A stretch of DNA of 64,000 nt from Raphanus sativus (lineage: Eukaryota > Streptophyta > Magnoliopsida > Brassicales > Brassicaceae). A program made the translations under genes and the position numbers. Each line of letters starts with the position of its first letter. Position 1 is the first letter of the stretch. Below the pieces are notes generated by a model, which was not told where the DNA came from, did not search any database, and saw only the letters and a program-made list of their open reading frames with translations. The DNA lies in NCBI RefSeq assembly GCF_000801105.2, contig NC_079517.1, forward strand, positions 13,764,001 through 13,828,000, in the 5' to 3' direction. Shown here in pieces: positions 23,922 to 33,436 of the stretch.

Positions 23922-25201
23922 ATGAGTAGTCCTAAATTATTGTCAGATTTGACTTCTCGAGAAGGTATCATTACAATCCGTGTTAGGGTTATCTCAAAGG
24001 GAAACATTAAAGCACGCTCAAGGTTCCATAAAACGGAACTACTTTTAGGAGATGAGACGGTAATTTAGAATTAGTTATTAAATTTTTATGTATTCGACAT
24101 TTTTCTAAACAATTTTCTTACACCGAATTTCTCCAATTGAACAGGGAAACATGATTCAAGCCTCATTTTTTCATGTTTTGGACTCTTCCACGATAATTTC
24201 ACTTGAAGAAGGTCACTGCTATGAAATTAAAAAATTCATACTCACTACTGCATCTCTATCTTGTGTTCGGTTGACAAAGAACCGACACCATATCAAACTC
24301 AATAACTCCACAGTTATTACGAAGATCGATCCATTTCCCAACGTCAACTATTATTGTTTCCCAACTTTTGACGACCTATATCGCGGCTTAGTCCACCCTA
24401 AATTTTCTACTGGTAAATTTATTTCAATTTCTAATATTAAATGTTGCTTTTCAAAATCTAAATATCCAAAGTTATAAGTTAATATTTATTTATCAATGTA
24501 TTACTATTGGTGATAGTTTTTTGTTAATTTATGAAACAGATATTTATGGGGCTATAGTAGGAGTAGGATTTCTTGAAGAGTTTATGCCCGTGCCTGGATT
24601 CATTGACCATAAAATTCGTTTTTTTGTACTACACACGGAGTAAGCATCCACCGTTTGTAAATGATTTTTTTTTTTGTTGCATATCTGGTTAAATAATTTG
24701 TCTTCTATGTTCGACAGTAATGTTGTTATGAAGTGTGTTGCTTACGGAACACTGGCTCATGTATTCCAAGACTTGTGGAATTCTACCAATGCAGATGTTG
24801 TATTGTGTGTCTTACAATTCTGGCAAATAAATTGGGGGAAAGGTAATTTATTTTATTGAAAGTGATGTTCAATAGGAGAACTATTAAAACAATAATTGTA
24901 GCTACTAATTTTTCTAATTATATAGGAATCTAGCAGGTTATTAATTTATAACCATCTGTGGTCCGCAAGGTTAATAGACTAACATTCTTTTTTTTTATTT
25001 TTAGGAAAGCTGAAGAACGTGTCTACTATTGATGGGTTTTCAAAAATAATATTCGAACCCAAGGATGTTCCAGAAATTGACATCATGAGGCAGAGGTATG
25101 TATAATTACTATTTCTATACAACTGTTATTTTTTGTATTGTAACTTGGTCAATTTATTAATATGGTTTACTTTCTACAGGATTGCAGACGGGGAGTTTTG
25201 A
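23922..25201 (+). CDS. Helitron RPA70-like protein 3 (short form)
   Basis: Six exons: 23922-24059, 24145-24412, 24540-24639, 24718-24842, 25005-25095, 25180-25201; 247 residues, all joins in frame. Start MSSPKLLSDL. The exon plan (138, 268, 100, 125, 91 nt) nearly matches genes 1 and 2. OB-fold segments TIRVRVISKGNIKARSRFH and CYEIKKFILTTASLSC are visible; the second OB region ends LCVLQFWQINWGKG. No zinc finger. Role as for gene 1, inferred. Probably duplicated from a sister gene long ago since protein identity is low. Confidence 0.8.
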
Positions 25202-25649
25202 AGAAATTTTACTTTAGTTTCAGTGTTATTGTTCTGCTTTATTAATATGATGATTTATTTTTATTTTCTTGAATTTTTTATGGAATAATTGTTTTTTAAT
25301 AAGTTTTGTTATTTATATATTCAAAATAAGTCTGTTTTCTTTATGATGAGTGATAAATCTGTTATTTATCATACTGCTTAGTTATTACATAAGCATTCGA
25401 TAATGACTATTAATTACTAAATAATTATTGTACCTAATTTTGTTTTCTTTAAATTCGAAATAATTAATCCTTTTATAATATCCCCAAATTCTGAACATTT
25501 TTGTAATTAAAATATAATAAATCCACATGAAAGTAAATTCAGCATTTTATGTTTATATCCTATTGTCTCTTAATTTTCAATTTCACAATTTATATAAGAC
25601 CCGCGCCTATTAAAGTACAAAATCAAAAATTGTTGGAATATAATCTCAC

Positions 25650-25677
25650 CCCGCGCAGGGCGCGGGTTATCACCTAG
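25650..25677 (+). other. Helitron 3' terminus (hairpin and CTAG)
   Basis: A 7-bp stem CCCGCGC / GCGCGGG with AGG loop (25650-25666), then TTATCAC and CTAG at 25674-25677, immediately followed by host T. This is the canonical Helitron termination signal recognised by the Rep protein. Confidence 0.93.
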
Positions 25678-25756
25678 TTTGTAAATTAACAGACTATTAA
25701 TATAATTTATTAGTAGATTCTTTAAATCTGTTACATGATAATATCATAGTAGTTTT
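25678..25756 (+). repeat. 79-bp direct repeat, right copy (Helitron flank)
   Basis: Exact copy of 10374-10452. It starts at the host T that follows the Helitron CTAG. Confidence 0.9.
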
Positions 25757-26262
25757 TACTTTTCAAAAGCATTATTGTTGTATTTAACTATTTTTAGGTT
25801 TAAATTACTCGTCCGTACTTGTTTACCACTCTCACACGTTAGAGCTTTTTCATGCTCTCGTCCTTAAGATAAGAAAATGTTTTCTTTTTCTTTTCTTTCT
25901 CTCAATCATTTGGGTTTATGATTTTATATTACGGGAAATATGAACCCTTGCTAGTTGGTATATTCCCTTTATATTTAACAACTTGTTCAGGTTACTTTTT
26001 ATTTTCTTATAAAAAAGGATACTTTGGTTCGTTGTACATAACATCTGAATCATTATTGGTATGTTAATTGCGGTTGCTGTAGTGCGATGAAATCATGAAT
26101 GATATTTAGTGGAAAAAAAATTCAACATTTTGTTCTAGAAGTTAAAACAATCGAAACTTCCTTTAGGTAAAACTGTTTAATCTGCCATTATTTTGACTAT
26201 TAATACGAGAGAAAGGCGTTCAATGCGTTAGGGATACTTCAATGGTTCATTAGTCTTTCTAA
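25757..26262. other. Former upstream DNA of the minus-strand gene
   Basis: If the Helitron is removed, this stretch continues the 5' region of the gene at 9389-10194. AT-rich, no gene seen. Regulatory content not recognised. Confidence 0.4.
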
Positions 26263-28155
26263 GACCACCTCCAATGGGGGATTTAAGCAAATCCTTAACA
26301 CCAATCCTTAGTATTATTTAATTATAATAACATTATAATACACAAGTCTGTTAAGAATGAATCCTTAAATAAGGTTTTTAAGGATTAAGTCCTTAACTCC
26401 TCATCTCCTCTCCACCCCACGATCAACATCCTCTCCACGCTACGATCAACATCATCACCAAACCACTTTCGATCAAAAAAACTCTCGAGAGAGAGAGACG
26501 AAACCAATGGCGTCTTCTTCCTCAAGCGGCCTCACCGAGGAATCACAGTAGAAATCACGGCCGAGGAAATTGAAGCCGACGCTGATACCGGTGGTGGCCA
26601 GAGTTAGAGCGAAGACGGCGGCAAGACGCAGCCTGGCCTGGTCTTTATCCCTCCGAATACCAGAAAGGCGCCGCCACTTTCCAGAATCGCTTCCACAGAG
26701 CTCTCAACTCAGACGCCTTATCCGGAAATTTTGTTGGATGTGTCGTTGTTATCTACATTGATTTAGATGTCTATATGTCTAATTGGGTGGCTAGATGTGT
26801 CGTTGTTATTGAATCTTTAAAAAGTGTAGAACTTTTCAAGCACAAGTCGCTATACATTAATGGCAATCTGTCTATTTAGCTTTTGTTTTGCATATAAGAC
26901 ACATAGGAGCCTTTATTGTTTTTTGTTCTTGGACTTTTCTCTATGTTTCTGCTTTGTTATTGTTATCATCATTACATCATAAAATTTGTTCCTTTAAGTT
27001 TTCTTCACTTGCATCTCTATGGATTATCCCCTCTGCTGTGTATCATTGAGTTTTAGATATGCAGAGCCTTAAAGTCTCCGACTTTTGTTAAATTAATAAG
27101 CAGGAAAATAAATGAGGAAGAAGGTTGAGTGATTGGTAAATGATCTTGAAGTTCTTAACTTTCTTTTTCTTTTTGGTGTGTAAGGATTGTCATCAAGCTC
27201 TTGTCTTAAGCAAGGGCCAATGCCGATGGACAACATCCGCATTACACCTGAAGCAACCTATGAAGCTGTGATTGCTGACTCTAAACTGTTCATGGGTTCC
27301 TAGGAGAGGCTACATTCTCAAGTGGGTACTAAATTCATATAAGTTTCTTCTTTTCTTTATCATTTCTTACTTATGAGAGTAACTTTAGTCAGTGGATATC
27401 TGTTGACTCTGGTAGAAAATTGTGTATAGAAAGTCTCTATCTTTGAGGTTTAAACTCTTTGATATGGCTGCAACACTATTAGCATCCATGTTTCATTGCA
27501 TTTGTGATGGGAACAAGAGCAGAGCGTAATAAGGAAGATTTTGTTGGTGGGTTGGGTTTTGGAGTTGCAGAACACACTTATAAAGACGTTATGTTACCAC
27601 CATCTCATAATCATTACCATTCGTATTCATCGCCTTCCTCTGCTTCCTTGTGTCACTGTCCTGCTGGTATTGGATTTTTAATGAGAAAATTGGTGGATAT
27701 TAAAATTCAGGGGAGATGGGAAGAAGCATGAGTGAAAAGGAAGGTGTAGCTTTCAGTGAAGCTCAATGGCAGGAGCTTGAGAGACAGAGGAATATATACA
27801 AGTACATGATGGCTTCTCTTCCTGTTCCTTCTGAGCTTCTCATACCCTTCTCAAAGAACCCATCACACACCAATCATCAACATGGTAAAAATCTCCTTAC
27901 CTTTCTACTTTTTTTCTCTTCTTATCATGTTTGATAATTAAAAACCATTGTCTTAAAGCTACTTTGTTGATAACAACATGGTACTAATTAGATTTGTCAT
28001 ATGTAGTTTAAATTCCTAAGGACTCCATGTTAGTAACACCATTGGACATCATTTTAGAGTAAAATTCTTAACTATTCAAAAAGCAAAAAAAAATATATTA
28101 TATTGTTAAACTAATCCTAAGGATTCCACAATAGGTTACACCATTGTGGATGCTC
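26263..28155. mobile_element. Gene-fragment-carrying PIF/Harbinger-like element
   Basis: Flanked by TAA (26260-26262 and 28156-28158), a TWA-type target duplication. Ends are imperfect inverted repeats: GACCACCTCCAATGG on the left, GAGCATCCACAATGG on the right (reverse complement), 11 of 15 matching. Internally it has exon-like, GC-richer patches: about 26509-26700 (starts MASSSSSGLTEES then a stop), about 27190-27310 (IRITPEATYEAVIADS) and a GRF-like part at 27507-27934. No transposase seen. Confidence 0.6.
27507..27934 (+). pseudogene. GRF transcription factor fragment (QLQ domain only)
   Basis: Residues encoded from about 27740 read FSEAQWQELERQ and YKYMMASLPVPSELLIPF, matching the QLQ domain of growth-regulating factors, which binds GIF co-activators. 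A donor-like site (ATG|GTAAAA) follows at about 27883, the usual intron position after QLQ. An upstream frame from 27507 (MGTRAERNKEDFVGGLGFG..., with His/Ser-rich stretch) probably holds the N-terminal part but in another frame, so a frameshift separates them. The DNA-binding WRC domain is missing. A captured, broken fragment. Confidence 0.7.
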
Positions 28156-29193
28156 TAATGTTTCCACTAAAGGTGTCAAATGGGTTATTTTCTCCCTTCG
28201 TCATTCCATAACTTATCTATCAAGACGAAGAAAGAACATGAAAATATTACGGTGAGAGACACTTTCTATATTTCGCTACTTGCTTTCAACCCAATACAAT
28301 AAATTCGTGTTCTGTTTAAGAAGTTGGCACGTATTTACGAATTAAACACCTCTAAATCTGATTTTCACTCAGAATTTAGAAATTTTTAGTTTTTGCAAAC
28401 GTATAGAGTATTTACTGTATTACATTCGATAAAAGAACGAGAGTTACTTATGGGCAAAACTAACCTTTTTTGAAACACATGGGCAAAACTAACCTATGAA
28501 AAGATCATTTTACAAAACGAGAAGAAAAAAAACTCTAATTTAAACTCTATATTTTCTGCTAGAGCATGCGCCTCCGAGAACACTATATTTTAGAGTTTTA
28601 AAAAACTTCATATTTGAAATTTAAATTTTATATTTGAAATTTTAAATTAATCTTTTCCAAAATCAAAACTTCAACCTTAACTTCAAATGAATTAATATTT
28701 TATGTTATGGTCTTTATATTGGTGATACATATTTTAATTTTATAAAGCTTTATAAATAAATAGCATATATGTACAAAACTATTATAGAAATATTACTTAA
28801 CAAAATGATACAGAAAAAAATAAATTTTATATAAAATTACATAATTAAATATTAAATTACAAGTAAACACCACATTATTTTGTAAACCTATTTTCGTAAT
28901 ATTCCACATATGATCAATTAGTGCATTTGTCAAGTTTCTTTTCTATTATTGTTGTTAACTAAATCTAGTTTTAAAAAAACTTGTTTTATAGTTTTTATTT
29001 AATTTTATTTGTAAAGTTAAAATTATAAAATCAAAATTTAAAATATTTATGAGTTATAAAATTTTGAAAGATTAAAGGAAAAGATATTTACAAATCATAA
29101 ATATATATGTAAATGTAAGAACCAATATACAATGAAAATATGAAACTTTAAATTTAAAGTTTTGAGTAATAATATTTTATATTTGACATTTTT

Positions 29194-29496
29194 TTTGAAT
29201 GTCTGAATCGATTATTATCGATTAATTATGCTATTACAATGATGAGAATATTACAAAGACGATTTTAAAGCCGACAATTCTACCACCCTGTAAGAATACA
29301 GGCCTGACTGCACCATTCTAAGTCGTCCTATAAGATCCGTGTTCGATAGTACGCTCTATACCAAGCTGAAGATCTCATGTAACATGTTTCTCCATAATCT
29401 GTATAATTTGGTATTTTATGGGGTTTGAACCCCAGATCTCCGGGTATAGAATCAATTGAAACCTTAGTCAAACCACTGGACCAAGGAAGTTTCCAC
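29194..29496 (-). mobile_element. tRNA-derived SINE 1
   Basis: Target duplication TATTTGACATTTT at 29181-29193 and 29497-29509. Poly-T on the left equals a poly(A) tail on the minus strand. Near the minus-strand 5' end lie an A-box-like TGGTCCAGTGGT and a B-box-like GGGTTCAAACCCC, RNA polymerase III promoter elements. About 300 bp. Confidence 0.75.
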
Positions 29497-29586
29497 TATT
29501 TGACATTTTATATTTTAAATATCATTACTTAAAACTTCAAAAAAGTTTCTTTGGGGAGAACAAAATACTTCATGTTTGAAGTTACC

Positions 29587-30524
29587 AGGAAAATGGTTTA
29601 TTCCTCTACGAACTAGTTGTTCCCGGCTTTTTCACACACGAACTTTTAGGCTATGCCAAAAACCACACGAACAACGGAAATATTGCTTATTCCCTTATGA
29701 ACTAATTATTTCCAGCTTTTTCACACACAAATCTTTAAACTTTGCCAAAAACCACATGAACTATGCTATTTTTTTAATTACATACACAAACTATCAATTT
29801 TAAGCTAATTCTTCTAAAATAGTAAATTGTGTTATTCAAACATTAACTTAGTTTGTGACAGGTGTATAGCCGGTTTAGTTTAGGTTGATAGAAAAGGATA
29901 ATACATCATTTTTTTTGTCAACTGTTCTTCTTCTTCAAAAATCGTTTTACTCTTCATCATCAATTGGGAATAAAATTTATTATTTTGTAGAAGATTAAAT
30001 GTTTTACATGATGCATAAAGAAAGAAGAGCAGCAACTACTAGTTTACCAATCCGCTGTGTTACTGCTCTTCTTTCTTTATGCATCATGTAAAACGTTTAA
30101 TCTTCTACAAAATAATAAATTTTATTCTCAATTGATGATGAAAGGTAAGACGATTTTTGAAGAAGAAGAGCAGTTGACAAAAAGAAAAAAAAAGAACAAA
30201 ATGATGTATTATCTTTTTTTATCAACCCAAATCAAACCGGCTATACATCTGTCATAAACTAAGTTAATGTTTGAATAACACAATTTACGATTTTAGGGAA
30301 ATTAGCTTAAAATTGATAGTTTGTGTATGTAATTCAAAAAATAGCGTAGTTCATGTGGTTTTTGGCAAAGTTTAAAGATCTGTGTGCGAAAAAGCTGGAA
30401 ATAATTAGTTCATAAGGGAATAAGCAATATTTCCGTTGTTCGAGTGGTTTTTGGCATGGCTTAAAAGTTCGTATGTGAAGAAACCGGAAACAACTAGTTC
30501 GTAGGGGAATAAGCCATTTTCCCT
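29587..30524. mobile_element. Mutator-like fold-back element (long inverted repeats)
   Basis: A 938-bp near-complete palindrome: each arm is about 460 bp, with the centre near 30050. The left end is AGGAAAATGGTTTATTCC and the right end, reverse-complemented, AGGGAAAATGGCTTATTCC. A 9-bp target duplication GAAGTTACC lies at 29578-29586 and 30525-30533, typical of Mutator-like elements. A transcript would form a long hairpin. No coding. Confidence 0.88.
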
Positions 30525-30554
30525 GAAGTTACCATATATCTTTTGGATATGCTC

Positions 30555-30902
30555 TTAGCAAAAAAAGTGGATAAGTTATGATTGTAGTTATGTGAGTTAA
30601 AATCGGTATAACAATTTCGACGACTACGTGTGACCATAAATAATAGCAATAATCATAACACTGATAACAATTTTGATCACGTCCATTTTTTTTAAAAGTC
30701 AATGTATGTCTTGTTGCTAACGTATCACTATCTCGATATACAATTGAATTTTTTCTATGTATAAGGCAAAATCGTTGACATTACTTGTCCAATTAAACAA
30801 CCACGAATACGTTCAACAGATATTCATTTAACGTTGATAAGATAACAATTTTGTTCATTTTGGGCTTTAATTATTCTCACTATATTTAAGTTAATTATAC
30901 TT
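30555..30902. other. AT-rich non-coding spacer
   Basis: No gene or repeat recognised. It ends in a run of 16 T at 30901-30916, which belongs to the next SINE. Confidence 0.4.
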
Positions 30903-31063
30903 TTTTTTTTTTTTTTGGTAACTCTGGTATCTGGGTAGTCACATTCCCAACTATCCCCCGTAGGGGATCCAGCGCCCTAACGGAAGGGATGTTAAATCCG
31001 TTGTGGTCAGGGCTCGAACCCGGATGGCCGGCAGTACAGCTGTACCTCCTTTACCACATTCCC
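30903..31063 (-). mobile_element. tRNA-derived SINE 2
   Basis: Minus strand: A-box TGGTAAAGGAGG and B-box GGGTTCGAGCCC, both near-perfect polymerase III boxes, and a terminal poly(A). Flanks AATTATACTT (30893-30902) and AACTATACTT (31064-31073) form a 10-bp duplication with one mismatch. A 15-bp word CACATTCCCAACTAT occurs at both 30940 and 31055. Confidence 0.75.
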
Positions 31064-31326
31064 AACTATACTTCTTGCCTTTGCTTTCCATTCATTTCTC
31101 TCTCTTTTCTCTCCAACTTCTCACTAGAAACTTTTGAATAGAGAAATTTGCCACCGGCCACCGAATTCATTTTTTTTTAATTTCTTTTTGCTTTCCTTCT
31201 AGAATTACTCGCACACTCCTCAATCCTGATTATATCATAATAGTTAAAGTTTATAAGAGAGGACAAAAAAAAAAGTTCATAAGAAAATCGAGAGCCGCGC
31301 GTTAGTGTTTGCGATCCTCGTCACAC

Positions 31327-31403
31327 GACACCGTTTGGTCGTCGTATGTTTTGATCCTTAACAATACGGCACCGTTTGGTCGTCGTATGTTTTTGATCCT
31401 TTT
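31327..31403 (+). repeat. 41-bp tandem duplication in the PPR gene leader
   Basis: CACCGTTTGGTCGTCGTATG occurs at 31329 and 31370, 15-85 bases upstream of the start codon. It lies in the likely 5' UTR or core promoter. Confidence 0.7.
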
Positions 31404-31417
31404 GGGAGTTTTGACTG

Positions 31418-33436
31418 ATGGAAGGAGACTATCGGCGTCACTACGTCGGTCTTCTTCAGAAATGCAGCAACAGTAACAGAGAAACTCTATGGCGCCAAAC
31501 CCACGGATTCTTCCTCAAGAAGGGCTTCCTCAGCTCAATCGTCATCGTCGCTAACCACCTCCTCCAGATATACACGCGCTGCGGCAGAATTACAACCGCG
31601 CGTAACCTGTTCGACGAAATGCCAAAGAGAAACTGTTTCTCATGGAACACAATGCTCGAAGGCTACATGAACTCTGGTGATAAAGGGTCTTCTTTGAAGC
31701 TCTTTGACGCGATGCCAGAGAGGGATGTGTACTCTTGGAACGTGGTTGTCACCGGGTTCGCCAAGGCTGGTGAGCTAAGTGTTGCCAAGAGGTTCTTCGA
31801 CGCCATGCCTGAGAAAGATGCTGTGACTTTGAACTCTCTGCTTCATGGGTATCTTCAGAACGGTTACGCTGAGGAGAGTCTGAGGGTTTTTAAAGAAGTG
31901 AAGTTGTGTGTGGATGTGAAAACATTGACGACGGTTTTAAAGGGTTGTGCAAAGTTGGAAGCTTTGAAGTGTGGGAAGGAGATACATGCTAGGGTTTTGA
32001 TCGGTGGTGTTGAGTGTGACTCGCATCTGAATAGCTCTTTGGTTAATTTGTATGCAAAGTGTGGTGATTTGAGAATGGCTAGCAGTATGGTGGATCTTAT
32101 TGGGGAGCCTGATGACCATTCTCTATCTGCTTTGATCTCAGGTTATGCGAGTTGTGGGAGAGTGAATGAGGCTAGAACACTCTTTGACAGGAGAAGGAAC
32201 AGATGTGTGTTTCTGTGGAACTCTATGATCTCTGGTTATGTTACCAACAATATGGAAATGGAGGCATTGGTTCTTTTCAACGAGATGAGGAATGAAGCTC
32301 AGGAAGATTCACGTACTCTAGCAGCTGTTGTAAACGCTTGCGCCGGTTTGGGTATCATAGTGACTGGCAAACAGTTGCACTGCCATGCTTATAAGTTTGG
32401 GTTGATCACTGACATTGTTGTAGCTAGCACATTGCTTGACATGTACGCCACTTGTGGGAGCCCGGACGAAGCTTGCAAACTTTTCAGCGAGGTCAAAACC
32501 TATGACACTATCTTACTGAACTCTATGATCAAAGTATATTTCAGCTGTGGGAGAGTTGAAGATGCAAAAAGGGTATTCGAGAGGATTGAGAAAAAGAGTT
32601 TGATTTCTTGGAACTCAATGACTGTAGGATTCAGTCAAAACGGTTGTCCAAGCTATACGTTAGAGTATTTCCGCCAAATGCACAAGATGGATATGCCTAC
32701 AGATAAGTTTAGCCTCTCAAGTGTCATCAGTTCCTGTGCAAGCATTTCGTCCCTCGAACTTGGGGAGCAGGTGTTTGCGAGGGCGACTATTGTTGGTCTT
32801 GACTCTGATCAGATAGTATCATCCTCTCTCATCGACTTTTACTGCAAGTGTGGATCAGTGGAGCGTGGGAGGAGAGTGTTTGACACAATGGTGAAATCAG
32901 ATGAAGTACCTTGGAACTCAATGATATCAGGTTATGCTACGAATGGTTATGGATCTGAAGCGATTGAGCTGTTCGAGAAAATGAGTGTAAGACCCACTCG
33001 GATCACCTTTATGGGTGTTCTAACAGCGTGTAATTACTGTGGTCTAGTGGAAGAGGGAAGAAAACTGTTCGAGGAAATGAAGTTGGATAATGGTTTTGTT
33101 CCAGACAGAGAGCACTATTCATGTATGGTCGACCTTTTTGCTCGTGCTGGTTATTTGGAAGAAGCTATGGACCTAGTGGAAGAGATGCCTTTTGATGCGG
33201 ATGCAAGCATGTGGTCGTCTGTTCTAAGAGGATGTGTAGCGAATGGAGATAAAGCCATGGGAAAGAAAGTTGCTGAGAAGATTATAGAGCTGGAACCGGA
33301 GAACTCAGTGGCTTATGTGCAGTTGTCCGCCATATTCGCAACCTCTGGGGATTGGGAAAGCTCGGCGCTTGTAAGAAAGCTGATGAGAGAGAAGCATGTA
33401 AATAAGAGTCCTGGTTCCAGTTGGGCTGAGTGTTGA
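31418..33436 (+). CDS. E-class pentatricopeptide repeat protein (At1g77010-like)
   Basis: A single-exon gene of 672 residues from ATG 31418 to TGA. The sequence is a chain of PPR motifs of P, L and S type from about residue 35 to 560: for example VVTGFAKAGELSVAKRFF, NSLLHGYLQNGYAEESLRVF, NSMISGYVTNNMEMEALVLF, NSMISGYATNGYGSEAIELF. The C-terminal extension (YSCMVDLFARAGYLEEAMDLV, MWSSVLRGC, ELEPENSVAYVQLS, SPGSSWAEC) matches the E domain with no DYW domain. These proteins bind single-stranded RNA, usually in mitochondria or chloroplasts, and E-type members guide C-to-U editing together with DYW partners. I recognise it as the homologue of Arabidopsis At1g77010, annotated mitochondrial. The N-terminus is not a strong targeting peptide by eye. 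Confidence 0.93.
   Translation: MEGDYRRHYVGLLQKCSNSNRETLWRQTHGFFLKKGFLSSIVIVANHLLQIYTRCGRITTARNLFDEMPKRNCFSWNTMLEGYMNSGDKGSSLKLFDAMPERDVYSWNVVVTGFAKAGELSVAKRFFDAMPEKDAVTLNSLLHGYLQNGYAEESLRVFKEVKLCVDVKTLTTVLKGCAKLEALKCGKEIHARVLIGGVECDSHLNSSLVNLYAKCGDLRMASSMVDLIGEPDDHSLSALISGYASCGRVNEARTLFDRRRNRCVFLWNSMISGYVTNNMEMEALVLFNEMRNEAQEDSRTLAAVVNACAGLGIIVTGKQLHCHAYKFGLITDIVVASTLLDMYATCGSPDEACKLFSEVKTYDTILLNSMIKVYFSCGRVEDAKRVFERIEKKSLISWNSMTVGFSQNGCPSYTLEYFRQMHKMDMPTDKFSLSSVISSCASISSLELGEQVFARATIVGLDSDQIVSSSLIDFYCKCGSVERGRRVFDTMVKSDEVPWNSMISGYATNGYGSEAIELFEKMSVRPTRITFMGVLTACNYCGLVEEGRKLFEEMKLDNGFVPDREHYSCMVDLFARAGYLEEAMDLVEEMPFDADASMWSSVLRGCVANGDKAMGKKVAEKIIELEPENSVAYVQLSAIFATSGDWESSALVRKLMREKHVNKSPGSSWAEC

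Larger units (their letters stand above)
10453..25677 (+). mobile_element. Large coding Helitron, probably 5'-truncated
   Basis: A 15.2-kb element with a Rep/helicase gene, three RPA-like genes and one captured gene, all on the + strand. The right end is canonical: 7-bp GC-rich hairpin, TTATCAC, CTAG, then host T. The left end lacks a recognisable Helitron 5' terminus (TCTACTA-like), and the helicase has no in-frame ATG, so the left end seems truncated. The element is flanked by a perfect 79-bp repeat, implying recent insertion. Intergenic DNA within it is very AT-rich. Confidence 0.88.
28562..30554. mobile_element. MITE-like element hosting a SINE and a fold-back element
   Basis: The ends GAGCATGCGCC (left) and ATATGCTC (right) are inverted (GAGCAT...ATGCTC), flanked by CTA and TTA, which could be a mutated TWA duplication (PIF/Harbinger). 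Similar short motifs (GAGAAC/ CATATTTGAA) lie inside both ends. The interior is interrupted by the SINE at 29194-29496 and the fold-back at 29587-30524. Border call moderate. Confidence 0.4.

Noticed and set aside
29587..30524. Frames inside the fold-back (e.g. 30057-30257)
   Set aside because: The sequence is a palindrome; both arms give mirrored spurious frames.
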